DNA from: Cryptomeria japonica
Taxonomy: Eukaryota; Streptophyta; Pinopsida; Cupressales; Cupressaceae
Direction of reading: 5' to 3'
DNA: 64,000 bases
Assembly: GCF_030272615.1 (NCBI RefSeq)
Contig: NC_081414.1
Coordinates: 309,627,164 to 309,691,163, forward strand
Translations under genes and position numbers: made by a program
Shown here: positions 1 through 11,640 of the stretch, in pieces
Layout of the letters: every line of letters starts with the position of its first letter
Position numbering within the stretch: the first letter of the stretch is position 1
Notes under the pieces: model-generated
What the model was told of the DNA's origin: nothing
The model's input: only the letters and a program-made list of their open reading frames with translations
Database searches by the model: none

Positions 1-32
1 CAAATCTATAATTCATTAGTAGAGAGGTTGCG

Positions 33-175
33 ATCTCTAAAAATCGAGGTAAGTGGGGATAGCAATCTGATATTTTCTTTAGGGCCTAGTTCCTACTCTC
101 TAAAAGTTGCAACATGATCTATCAACTCCTATACTTTAGGAAGATTGAGGTAAGTGGGGATAGCAATCTATGCTC
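33..175. repeat. Short direct duplication, offset 101 bp
   Basis: A block of about 29 bases containing GAGGTAAGTGGGGATAGCAA occurs at about 40-68 and again at about 141-169, with two or three differences. Both copies sit beside CTCTAAAAAT words. The offset is 101 bp. No coding sense or known family was recognised, so this is probably a remnant of a tandem duplication. Confidence 0.6.
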
Positions 176-1005
176 TCTAAAAATATCCACACATCTAATC
201 AAACTGGCTCTATATAATTTCATGTGTCATCTCAACAATCTCTACTCTCATCATGACTTGGTCTCACTCTCCCTTGAATGTAATAACTTTCACCGTGAGA
301 TGATATTTGTATGTAGTCATTGCCTACACATTTGATACTCTTTGATCTTTTTTAGAAATGAGTGTAGATAGATTTATAGTCCTTTGACTTTATCACACCC
401 TAGACTCCGCATATGTCACTCAAATATGTGAGATGGGTTCAAAAATCTCTAGGTATCGACCAACAATTTGTTGTGACGTATATTCAAGTTGCACTGCTCT
501 CTTCAACTATATAATGGTGACCATCTTAGTGATGAGTCAATTGATAAACCTGAGTCACTCTCATGTCCTAATTATAAAATGTAAATAAATATTTGTATCA
601 GTATATTATCATGTATCAGAAGAACAATGCATGAAAGAAATTATATTCAAAACATACCATGTATGTAAACAAAAACATCATAAATGGTATATCACATAGT
701 TCCTTGATCTAAGAGTTTGGAACTTGAGTAAAAGGTGGCCTCAAAAGAGCTACAATGGTAGTCATGGATGATAGAGTAGAGGATCTCACAATGGTCATAC
801 CACTTGACCCCCCCTCTCTCCATCTAGGTTAACATGTTTGCCAATATAGATAGTGCTATTAATCTAGGTTATAATCTAGGCTTCTCCTCTACTAGATTCC
901 CCTTCTTGTTGATTCTCTACTCCTCATTGAACCCCTATGCACTAGAATCTCATCTAGGATAATCCATGAAAAAATGGGTGTCAATCTAGTAGTTTTCTTT
1001 TTTTT
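176..1005. other. Unassigned non-coding stretch
   Basis: No ORF resembling a known protein, no terminal repeats and no RNA gene were seen here on either strand. The composition is similar to the surrounding transposon-derived DNA. Confidence 0.5.
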
Positions 1006-1006
1006 T

Positions 1007-1449
1007 TAATAAATAATTTGAACATTATTGGAATTATGACGGTAAAGACTGACATGTCCGACGAGCGTGTTATATTCTCGATGACATTGGCTTGTCGGAT
1101 GGGTGGCAGATACCATTGTAATTCTGATGGTAAGGACCGACACGTCTGATGGGCGTGCTATATGCCCAATAATATTGGCTCATTGGATGGGTGGCAGAAT
1201 ACTGTAGGAATTTTGATGGCAAAGAGTAACACGTTTGACGGGCGATGCCCGACGACATTGTCTTGTCAAAATGGCGATCACGTTCACTGTCGGACATGTC
1301 TTGGTTTCCATCGGAATTTCAATGGCCTAGAGTAATGTCGGAACATCCGACAACAAGTTTTTGATGATGATTTTGGTTGGTTGTCCAACGAAATGTAGTA
1401 AAAAAATCCAACGAATTACCGTCAGAATTCAACCCCAAATGTACTAGTG
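1007..1449 (-). mobile_element. CACTA-like terminal fragment or small non-autonomous CACTA
   Basis: The right edge ends in TAGTG (1445-1449), so its reverse complement begins CACTAGTACATTTG, very close to the termini seen at 20100 and 23960. Inside lie CGACG-rich subterminal repeats: three imperfect copies of an 88-89 bp unit start near 1038, 1126 and 1215, each carrying a GGTAAAGA..GACACGTC-type core. A 15-base inverted match (1031-1045 against 1416-1430, one mismatch) links the two sides. The left CACTA terminus is decayed or missing and I see no 3-bp target duplication. CACTA elements characteristically have short repeated motifs just inside their ends. No transposase is encoded. Confidence 0.45.
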
Positions 1450-1749
1450 CTTTCTTTTGATCCACTAAGGAGGGCTCTTGATGTTGTGCAAATGGTTGGG
1501 CTAATCTCTCCTAACTCTGATCCTCAAACCCTATTAGCATGTAAGAACAAAGCCAACCCTTGTCATGGATGTAAAGAGTTTTTTTTGGAAAAGATGCGAT
1601 GAGCAAAGCCATTATCTATCCCTCCCAATTCATCGCTAGTTCCACCTTCTTCGACTAAGGAGTCTACCCCTTCTCCTAGAAGAACTTTCTTCTTGGTTGT
1701 AGATTCGGAGGTTGTTCATTGGATGAGCCCATGGATTTTGACATTTTAG

Positions 1750-2210
1750 ATGAGTGTGCTAATGTTATTTATGTTGAAATTGAGTGTCATTCTCAAATTC
1801 TCATATTTATGCAGAAACACTTGTCTTATGATTAGATTCTTGATTAAGTCTAAGTCTACTTGGAGTAACTTGACTACCCATGTAATTGAAACTATGGATT
1901 TTGGCTTCTTTTTTATTTGTTTCAAATATATTATAGATAGTAAATTTGTGGTGTATAATGGTCCTTGGTTCTATGGGAAATCAAGTATCTTCCTCACTCC
2001 ATGGACCCCTTTTTGATCTAGCCCCTCCAAAATTGCAATCATTTGTATTTGGATCAAGTGATATAATATTTCTTTGGTTATGGGGGATACAAATCTTATC
2101 AACAACTTGATCAACCAAGTGGGTATCTTTGTCAGGCTAGACATGGAAGAGGTGGTTTCTTCATGTAGATACATCAGGGCTTGTGCCATGTTAGACATTT
2201 CTAAACCTCT
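1750..2210 (+). pseudogene. LINE ORF1 fragment (DUF4283-like), left half
   Basis: The residues NGPWFYGKSSIFLTPWTPF (about 1951-2013) match the core of DUF4283, the domain found in the gag-like first ORF of plant L1 LINEs. The following codons (to about 2210) read like the next part of that domain: QVGIFVRLDMEEV, then RACAMLDISKPL. Several stops and frame jumps show it is dead. It stops abruptly at 2210, where a Ty3/gypsy LTR begins, and its continuation is found at 12320 on the far side of that element. The family is known for RNA-binding ORF1 proteins that package LINE RNA. Here no product is expected. Confidence 0.6.
2206..2210. repeat. Target site duplication (left), CCTCT
   Basis: The five bases CCTCT before the left LTR recur exactly at 12315-12319, just after the right LTR. 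This is the expected 5-bp duplication of a Ty3/gypsy insertion and fixes the element's outer limits. Confidence 0.75.
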
Positions 2211-3168
2211 TTTAATGCCCACCAAAATACCCTAGAGAAATAACCTAAAAACTACTAACAATTTTTTTATTTTTTTAAAAACATCCATTACATTATTCCA
2301 ACATCAACATATATCGAAACAACATTATTCGATTGCAAGAGCACATGAACATTGAATAAAAACATCATAAATTCATTCTATGCAAGCGGATTAAACCTTC
2401 TAACATTATCATATTTCAAATATACTCTTGCAACACAATTATTCCCTAGGGTATCTTAATGTCACTACCTAGCAAAATTTTATCATAACATCCATTTATC
2501 AAGAAGATCAAATTCCCACTACTCAAGTAAAAATTTGATTCAATTATTCTATTCTTTCTAAGAGTGTGTGGGGGAAACTATGTCATCTCCGACAACTTGC
2601 CATTGGGATAGAGACACGCTCAGACCTATGGAGCGAGGTGGAGTTGATGTTTGGTACCTGCAAACCTGCATCAAAAGACAACACTATATATACAATGCAT
2701 ATACCTTATAATAAACAAACAAGTGATAGAGAATCATGACGACATATCTCGCTCGCAATGAGTGATATGGCATCGTCTCTACTCACGAAGATATTCATGC
2801 ACTATAATATCAAAACAACGCATAGAATCATCACCATGAAGTATGGTTAGTATCATAATCGATCTCATAATCCATATAAACAATAACCATGTGTAAATCC
2901 ATTAGTCATAAATCCATCCATCTAGGAGATACCAAATCAACATCCATAAGAATCAAATATCATTTAATATGTCTTGCATCATCAATCATAAAAGTATCCA
3001 ATCATAAAGAGTCATAGAAAATGCCATGAATCCACATAAGGTTCTAGTATCATAGATACCATCTCTAAATAATAGAAGAATCATAAACAACCATCCAAAT
3101 AATCATCATAAGTCTAAATAAGTCTATCAGTATGCAAATCAAAATGAAAGTCTAGGAGGGACACTACA
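2211..3168 (-). repeat. 3' LTR of chromovirus (short version)
   Basis: This LTR begins TTTAATGCCC (decayed from TGTGATGCCC in the right copy) and ends GGGACACTACA. It matches the right LTR in two blocks: 2211 to about 2560 with 8059-8402, and the rest with 11706-12314. It lacks the 3303-bp middle segment of the right copy. In the plus orientation it is A/C-rich, with many CATAA and ATCATAAA words. Confidence 0.8.
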
Positions 3169-3184
3169 TCTTCCCCCCCATTAC
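3169..3184 (-). promoter_or_regulatory. Polypurine tract of chromovirus
   Basis: On the minus strand the bases TAATGGGGGGGAAGA sit directly before the 3' LTR. Such purine runs prime plus-strand DNA synthesis. The pol stop codon (TAA at 3191-3193) lies only a few bases upstream of it. Confidence 0.7.
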
Positions 3185-3190
3185 CTAGGC

Positions 3191-4749
3191 TTACTCCTGG
3201 AAGCCTGAGGACAAATAGGGGTATAACTCTCTCATTCGCGCAACATCCTCCCAAGTCACTGAAGAATCATTGTTCGGGTTCCATAGGACCCTTACCTGCT
3301 CTATGTCGCGACCCCTGAGGGTTAATCCCCGACACTAAAGAATGCATATGGGCTCCAGAGAAAGTTGTCCATCCTCTACCTGCAAGGAATTTCAATCTAA
3401 AACATGTGTCACATCAAGATAATAAGGTCTAAAAACTGATACATGAAACACATCATGGATGCGGGACAAGTTGGGTGGCAAGGCTAGGCGATAAGCTACA
3501 GGGCCAATCCGCTCCAAAATCTCAAAAGGTTCGACAAAGCAATGCGCCAACTTAAAGCCTTTCCCATAACGGATAGGGCTCTTTCATGGACGCACTCTCA
3601 AAAACACCTTGTCACCTACTAAAAACTAACGAGCATCCACATATTTCTTTTGTCTATGCTATGTTGCTACCATATGCTCTCTAATATGCTGCACCTGCTA
3701 CTCCAAATCCTGCAACATCTCTGATCCAAGGAGCACTCTATCCTCTAATCTATCCCAACTCAAGGGTGTATGACACAGGCAACCATATAATGCCTGGAAG
3801 GGAGACATACCAATCAAACTGTGATACCCATTATTATAGGCAAAATCAACCAAATGAATGTACTCCTCCCATCTATACTATTGATCCATGACATACATCC
3901 TCGACATGTCCTCCAACACTGGTTAACCCTCTACGTCTGACCATCTGTCTTTGGATGATACATTGAACTAAAGTTTAGCTATGCTCCCAAATCATGTTGA
4001 AGGGCTCTCCAGAATGCTGAAGTGAACACCAGATCTCGATCTGATATGATCAGTCGAGGAATACCATGTAGTCTCACTATCTGCTCCATGAAGATATGTG
4101 TCATTGTCTCTACTGTCTAGGAAGATCTGACTAGCAAGAAATGAGCTACCTTGGTCAACCTATCAACAGTGACCATAATAACATCATGATTTCATGAAGG
4201 CATAGGCAAACTAACGATGAAGTCTATAGATATGATGTCCCATTTCCACTCTGGAATCAGGTTTGACTGCAACAAACCTACTGGATGTCGGTGCTTTGCA
4301 TTCACCCACTGATACTCTAAGAAACATGATACGTAATTCGCTATGTCTCTCCTCATGCTTACACAATGATATAGTTGTCACAAATCTGCGTGCATCTTCT
4401 TCACACCTAGATGTGTCGAGTAAGGTGCACGATGAGCCTCTGATAGAATCAATGCTTGAAGACCATCCAATGGTGGAACATAGACATGTCCCAAATGATG
4501 AAGAAGGCTATCGAACTCTAGCAAATATCCTGCATACCTGCCATCCATAGGCCTCCCTGAAGCAATATCCTCTCTAACCTCCTGATACCAAGCATCTGCT
4601 AGAAGTGCACTAAGAATATGACTCCTCAAATCAACACTAAGAACCACTGCTGATACCTCATGTCTCCTGTCGTTTAATGCATCTACTACCACATTCTCCT
4701 TACCATGTATGTACCTCACCTCGAAGTCATACTCACACAATAAATTCAT
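3191..4749 (-). pseudogene. Chromovirus RNase H end, integrase and chromodomain
   Basis: Reading leftwards from 4749, NLLCEYDFEVRYIHGKENVV marks the end of RNase H and DAL its link to integrase. A His-rich HHCC-like zinc finger follows (EAHRAPYSTHLGVKKMHADL, about 4376-4440). The integrase core follows with SIDFIVSLP (first Asp) near 4215 and IISDRDLVF (second Asp) near 4045. The codon expected for the catalytic Glu, after DGQT and before RVNQ, is TAG. A terminal segment with VRVLWNPNNDSSVTWED and MRELYPYL (about 3195-3300) matches the chromodomain-type tail of Tekay/Del elements. At least five stops and one frame change make it inactive. Confidence 0.75.
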
Positions 4750-5124
4750 CCAACGTCGCCGCCTAAGATTTAGATTCGGTTGCGTGAAGATATACTATAA
4801 ACTGTGATGATCACTGTGCAATTCAAATCGATGCCCAAGAAGGAAATGTTTCCATCTAACCAATGCATGAATAATTTCCGCTAACTCTAGATCGTGAGTA
4901 GGGTAGTTCAACTCATGATCTTTGAGTTTATGTGACTCATAGGAAATCAAACGTCCATTTTGCATGAGAACTCATCCAAGGCCCTCCAAAGACACATCTG
5001 TGCAAACCACAAAGTCACCCAAGGGATCTGGAACTGCTAAGATGGGTGCACTGGTCAACCGATCCTTTAGAATCTGAATAGTTGTCTCACATCACTATGA
5101 CCAAATAAAATTCTTCCCTTTCCT

Positions 5125-6180
5125 CTAAAGAGAAGTGATAGGATATGCAATCTTGGAGAAATCTTGAACAAACCGCCGATAATAGCCTGCAAGACCCATA
5201 AAACTGCGTACCTCACCCACATTAGTGGGTGTTAGACATTCCACAAACGCTTGAATCTTAGAGGGATCCACTGTGATACCCTCTCTTGAAATGACATGGC
5301 CAAGGTATTTCACCTCGGTCTGGAAGAATTCACACTTTGCCGCATTGGCATACAACTGATTCTCACAGAGACACTGTAAAAATAGCTGCATATGCTCCTC
5401 ATTCTCCTCCTTTGTCCTCAAATAAATCAAAATATCATCTAGGAACATGAGAACAAATCTATCAAGATAGGTCCTGAACACTTCATTCATCAAGCTCATG
5501 AAAAGCAATGGAGCATTCGTCAACCCAAAAGGCACCACTGTGAACTCATATCAGCCATACCTCATGCAAAAAATTTTGCGATGAATGTTTGCCTCATGAA
5601 TCTGTAACTGATGATACCCAGATTTGAGGTCTATCTCAGAGAAAACCTTCGCATCCTTAATATGGTCAAACAAATCATCGATCCTCAGCAAAGGATAACA
5701 GTTCTTCACTGTCACCTTATTCAACTGTCTATAGTCGATGCACAACCGAAGAGACCCATCCTTCTTCTTCTTCACAAAAAAAATTGGTGCACCACAAGGC
5801 GAAACACTAGAATGAATGAATCCCTTTACCAATAACTCCTCAAGCCACAATCTCAACTCACTCAACTCTTGAGTGGTAATCTGATAAGGAGCCTTAGATA
5901 TAGGCTCTACTCCTGGAATCAAATCAACCCTAAAATCAATGTCGCGCTTAGGCAGCATACCTAGAATCTCACCTGGGAACACATCTACAAACTCCTGCAA
6001 AATAGGATGATGAGAAAAGACATCATCCTTACCCTCACCCTCATCCAACTCATCAAATCTAACTGCAAAGAAATGACAACCCTTGCACACACAATGCTTC
6101 ATCTGCATCATTGAAATCATGCGAAGAGAGATAGATCGTTGAATGCCTACTATCTCTACACTCTTCCTGTTATCGTCCAA
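5125..6180 (-). pseudogene. Chromovirus reverse transcriptase
   Basis: Classical Ty3/gypsy RT blocks are present in order. [17 protein letters not shown] is followed by [17 protein letters not shown] (motif A), then [19 protein letters not shown], then MFLDDILIY with the catalytic Asp pair near 5440-5450. [17 protein letters not shown] and [17 protein letters not shown] lead into the connection to RNase H. One stop near 5548-5550 interrupts an otherwise continuous frame, which is the same frame as gag and protease. In a living element this enzyme copies the RNA into DNA inside the virus-like particle. Here it is a relic. Confidence 0.85.
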
Positions 6181-6216
6181 ACACTACACTCTCTTACCTT
6201 GACAATCAATCCTATC

Positions 6217-6555
6217 CTAATAGAACTCAAGCCAATCCATATCTAACACCACTCCATAGGATTTGAAAGATATCACATGAAGATCCATAGTGGTAGAGGG
6301 CACACCTAACTCCAAAACACAACCATGCATAAGGGAATCCACAACCACCTTGGATCCCATGGCCAACTCAACTTGCCACCTATCAGCCTGCTTTGCCACA
6401 ACAAGCCTGCATCTCTCTACTAAAGAAGAGGAAATAAAATAATCAGTAGCACCAGAATCAAACAATAATGAGCAAGAGATACCACCTATCTCACTTGTAG
6501 TCTCAACAACGGTGCTCTGATGCTTATCCTGATGGTTATCAACCACCACAAACAC
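6217..6555 (-). pseudogene. Chromovirus aspartic protease
   Basis: The segment SCSLLFDSGATDYFISSSLV carries the DSGA catalytic triplet of retroviral-type aspartic proteases. The later VVLDMDWLEFY matches the usual GMDWL block of gypsy proteases. It lies between the gag zinc-knuckle area and reverse transcriptase in the same frame. A stop follows at about 6217. In an active element it would cut the gag-pol polyprotein. Confidence 0.8.
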
Positions 6556-6599
6556 ACGATGGGATATACCTGCATCACCAAATCTGGGCTTTGAAGCTG

Positions 6600-7890
6600 C
6601 GGGTCTCTATCTAGACATCTGTGTGGGCCTTTGAGGACACTAAGATGCATAGTGATCCAACTGGCCACAAGTGAAACAACTCCCTCATGTGAAACCTCAT
6701 GCAACTGGTGGGGCACTAGAATGTTGCACACTACCTCTACTAGACTGTTGAACACTCTGAGCTAGCTAGGAGGAAACTGGTTGCCTATCAAGAACTGATC
6801 ACCTATCACACTATCTAGCGTGATCTTGGTTCTGTTGAGATCTAGCACCTTGAGAGACACTCTAACTCCGAACAAACTTCTTCCAAGATCGTTGTCTACC
6901 CTCAAAAGTCAAAGGATAACTCCTAGCAAAACCTAGATCTTATGTTTGAGCACCTCTCACATCTGCTCGTGCAACAGGAGTACTGACAAACCTCTCAACT
7001 GTTGATCCTCCTGCTGACAACTTCTCCTCAACCAATCGTGTCTTCTCCACTGCCATCTCCATAGTATTTGGTTTGAAAACCCGAACATCACCACCAATGA
7101 GGTCATTAAGACCTTTGATAAAATGTTGCACAAGAATCACATCATCATCTGCAATCCTAGAGTACTATTTAAGCTCAAAGAATTTCTTCTCATACTACTC
7201 AACTGTCATACCCCACTACCTCAAATCATGGAACTCATCAACCCTATGTTGTCTCCAAAGATCTGATAGAAAACGAGCACAAAAATGCTCAAGAAATAAC
7301 TCCCATGAAATTGTCGCAATATCCAAATGGAGCTTCTGCTCCTCTGTACGCCACCAAGTGGAAGCAAAATCTTGAAGATGCATAATCGTACACTTGGCCT
7401 TGGTGTTACTACCATATAGATGCATGGAAAAGAACCTACCCAAGTCAAGCAACCAAGTCTCTGCCTCCAATCCACCACCAAAATCATCAAAAGTAGGGGG
7501 ATGAGCCCTAAGGAGATATCTTATATGACCAACAGTGGCTACATTTTGATCCACTATAATATCTGCTCTCCTATGAGGTGATCATGAACGCTCCCTCTCA
7601 CGCTCTTGATACACAACTCTATTCTCATGACCCAAATGATGAGATTCCTCCTAAAGATTCTCCTGCTGCATTGGACCTAGACGATCAAGAAGATTCTGAA
7701 GTGTCATAACTTGTTGTGGAATTGCATCACCACCTCCATGATCCTATTACTGCTCTTTCTTGTGGGGTTGATCCTGTTGCCGCTCCTCATGTTGTGCCTC
7801 TTCAAAAACCTCGAGATGAGGATTACAACAAGTACCATGCAACCACCATGAACCTGACCATGACCTCTACATCTAGCAGACATCTTGTCT
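6600..7890 (-). pseudogene. Chromovirus gag
   Basis: The Retrotrans_gag core is visible between 7554 and 7140: AETWLLDLGRFF, then CTIMHLQDFASTWWRTEEQ, then SWELFLEHFCARFLSDLWR, with VDEFHDL and MTVEQYEKKFFEL beyond a stop. VILVQHFIKGLNDLIGGDVRVF follows at about 7075-7140. A single zinc knuckle of the CFTCGQLDHY type lies near 6650-6680, its last part damaged. A possible N-terminus starts at the ATG near 7884 (MSARCRGHGQ), but that segment is in a different frame, so a frameshift separates it from the core. Confidence 0.75.
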
Positions 7891-8039
7891 ATCCAAGGTG
7901 CAAAAGAGTCTATGAGCTGAAATCTAGGGCAAATAAGCAAAAGAATAACAAGCAGGGATACACCGCTAGGCTACCCCATTGTGACATATGCTAACTCACA
8001 TAATGGGCTCATGTGAAACCAGAGTACCCAGTGTATGAA

Positions 8040-8057
8040 CATGGGCTTTGATACTAG
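8040..8057 (-). promoter_or_regulatory. Primer binding site of chromovirus
   Basis: On the minus strand, just inside the right LTR, the bases TAGTATCAAAGCCCATG resemble the initiator methionine tRNA site TGGTATCAGAGCC with two changes. A two-base gap separates it from the LTR. Position and orientation confirm that the right LTR is the 5' LTR. Confidence 0.65.
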
Positions 8058-10159
8058 ATGTGATGCCCGCCAAAATACCCTAGAGAAATAACCTAAAAAC
8101 TACTAACAATTTTTTTTTTAAATAACATCCATTACATTATTCCAACATCAACATATATCAAAACAACATTATTCAATTGCGAGAACACATGAACATTGAG
8201 TAGAAACATCATAAATCCATTATATGCAAGCGGATTAAACCTTCTAACATTATCATATTTTAAATATACTCTTGCAACACTATTATTCCCTAGGGTATCT
8301 TAATGTCACTACCTAGCAACATTATATCATAACATCCATTTATCAAGAAGATCAAATTCCCACTACTCAAGTAAAGCTTCAATGCAATTATTATATTCTT
8401 TCCATCTATCATCCTAAGGCATAACGTAACTCAAAGCCCAAGCATGAATATAAATACAACCCAAAATCATATGTCTATTCCATTTCACAAACACATAGAT
8501 TCCATAAGCACTTTTTACATATTCATCATTCTATGCATTAAGGACACATCAAAGCATTCTTCCTAACCTCTACAACATATCCTTCCACATTTATATATAG
8601 AAACCTAACACCAAGAATGCATAATCTCTTACATAATCAAATCATCATTATTATCTTATACAAAGTCCCAAACATATAATATGGCATATTAGAGAATTAT
8701 ACAAATCATTTAACCTTAAGGGTCCATGATCACCTAGTTACTCAAATAAAGATCAATGCTAACCATTTCACTCATCTATCAATCATTCCATAGCTTATCA
8801 TAATATCATCCACTGCACGAATGTAATACAACTCAACTAAAAACAAACCAATGCATTCCCATAATTATTTAAGCTCATAACAAGCACCTTTTTACATCAT
8901 GAAATAACCATAGGTCTTTACCTAAATCTAACATCAAGTCCTAATACAATTTTCTTCTCAAATACATGATAGTACAACATAAGATTACATCATGATACAA
9001 TGTCTTCTTTTCATGAACATAAGAATCCAATAGCGCAATCTCATGAAGAATCCAATCCATGCACGCATCACCAAGGAGAGTATCCTAATGGAAGAATACA
9101 ATCAACCACCTGACCATGTGCAACCAATGAAGGAACCACCCCTGTGCTAGGAGATGACAAAGATTCCAACTCACACTCGAGACCTAAGATGACACCTATC
9201 AACCAAAGGATACAACATGACTCCACAAGATCCAAACACAAGGATACAATATGAAAGTATAAGTGGCTAAATCAATATAATCATCCTCTAGAGGCAAATC
9301 AATAAAACAAGGAATATGGACAATGGATAGATGTGGGGTAGAGTGTCATCACATGCTAACCTCATGTGGCATCCTTCTCCACCTTGGAGTAACTCAAGGG
9401 ATATCGGGTATACCACTCCAATGGTCTTCCCAATCTAGGATCCCAAAATATCTCCTTGGGTCCGTCTAATTGGGGCATACAAAATCATATTATTTATCTT
9501 GATTAGATGTATTCCTAATACCCAACTCTCTAATCAATTATTATTATGTTATCACTTGCAATTACACCATCAACTCTTCATGTGGTATCCTAGGTTTAGA
9601 CCCCCCCTCCTAGAGGTCTAGTACTCACAACCTAAAACCAACACATGCAAGAGCCCACTCCCCCATCCATGAACCAAGGCCATAGGGTAAAGATACAAAT
9701 CAAATGAACAAATAACACCATCATGAAATATCATGAAGGTACAATAGCCACAACAACAACTAAATACAAACTGAGCAACAAGGGCTCAAGGGTCAACTCA
9801 AAGAAGGAGACCTTCACAAATGAAACATCAACATAAGCCAATAATGGATGCAAAAAATAAAAGAGGTCCAACTAACATCAAATCCTCAATAGTGAGGCAT
9901 ATCACATCCCACTAGAGTCATAAACTCAATCCCTCAACAGCGAGGCCTTCTCCCTCTCGTCGAAGCGTCAAATTGCATAGGAATCACCTTATCAGTAAGG
10001 CATGAGCATTCTTATCGGAGAACATGAAAAAACATAAGGGATCAAAAAACATCATAATAAACTTTAAAAAAGTCAATACATACTGCACAAGACTCTGGAG
10101 TACTCAAATAGACCAAAGTTGCACTCAAACAAGCTTAAAACTGACTTGCTAGACGACAA

Positions 10160-10325
10160 ACATTCAGGATGTACTAGGTGGTACAATGGTAGATAGGTAC
10201 TGTACCAGATGGTAGGATAGTACGATACTAGTATGATACCAAAACGATACTATTACGATACCAGTATGATAGACTAGTGCGATACTAGTATGGTAGACTA
10301 GTACGATACCAGATGGCGGTAGACG
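10160..10325. repeat. Imperfect minisatellite of GATACTAGTA words
   Basis: The words GATACTAGTATG, GATACCAGTATG and TAGTACGATACC recur at least six times over about 160 bp, in alternating arrangements. It lies within the LTR-specific segment. Copies are too diverged to give a single clean period by eye. Confidence 0.6.
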
Positions 10326-11565
10326 ACAAAACTTGTGACAAGGCTAGAAAATCATAGAGACCACTAATGATATTGGAAACACTACAATTATATATGCAAA
10401 AAATATCAAAAGCCAAAGGACCAAACAATAATGAGAGTAAACTCTTCGCAACGGGTCATATCCAAATAACATAGAGAGTTGGAAAAGGCTCCTGACAAGC
10501 TACAGGAAGCCCAAAACTCACAATAGGCATACTGAGACAAAGGAGATACAAAGGGACCAAAAAAGGAAGCCATAAAACTCTAAAACATAAATACCATCAT
10601 CTCTATTCAGAGGAAAAATAAAACAAACATTCACAGGGATGAACAAGAAAACATATATGGTAGATTTCATTCCAAAACTTGCAAATAGTGATATGCATTT
10701 CCCTTTTTCCCAAATTCATTATCAAAACTAGTTAAAAATATACCAACACAATTAACGTCACTCATTTCAATCCCCTAAAATCATCTAGGAATCCAAATTG
10801 CACAGTCATAGGGAAGACAATCTTTCCGGAAAACAAAACTTCAAAGAGAGAAATCCACCAACCTGCAATCACATTCCAAAATGGTGTAGAAATCTGAAGA
10901 AGAATAATCTTCAAACAATCCAAAATCCTCAAGCCAAATATTCAATCGAATTCCCCAAAAACTACTTCCATAATTTGCGGGAGGATTAACCCGACAACAG
11001 TCCAGGAAGCCCAATAAATACAAAAAAAGTTAAACTCATAAACCATAGTTCAACTGACCAATAGAAAAATTCCAAAAAACATATATCTTACTTACCTTTA
11101 CAAAGTTCGAAGAAGGCATAATATAAATATATATTTCTTACCTACTCAATCATGCCAACCAATCAAAAATAAAGGTAGGTAGAAATAAATCAAATTCAAT
11201 TACTTTAGTACAGATATGACAATTAATTGGGAAATACAAATATTTCCTCAAAATTAGACGGTAGGTAAAAATAATATTATTTACAAATAATATTCCATAT
11301 TTTAATTAAATAATTTCCCACGTTATGATTTATAATTAATTATCATTATTAATATCAAAACCAATAAATAAATAGAATAAAATAAAATAAAAAAATCTCA
11401 AATAAATAATTAAATTAAAAACAATAAATAAATGAAAGTTATTTTCAATAGTAAATAAAATAAATAAAATAATTAAACAATAAATAAAGCTGAATTAAAT
11501 CTCAATAAATAAAATTAAATAGATTAATTACTTAATTAGATACTTAATTAAAATAAATAATCCAA

Positions 11566-11640
11566 TCATGCGAGATTTGACCTCAAGACCTATGAAACAA
11601 GGTGGAAAAGACTTAACCAATACACCACATCTCTTAGTGA
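11566..11640 (-). other. tRNA-like (pol III A/B box) sequence
   Basis: On the minus strand TGGTGTATTGGTTAAG resembles an A box (TRGYNNARYGG). About 30 bases further, GAGGTCAAATCTC resembles a B box (GGTTCRANNCC). The spacing fits a tRNA or a tRNA-derived SINE head. The arms do not fold into a convincing complete cloverleaf, so it is not called a tRNA gene. Confidence 0.35.

Noticed and set aside
10798-11023. Two overlapping ORFs of about 60 residues on both strands
   Set aside because: Short, no similarity, and inside the LTR-specific segment.
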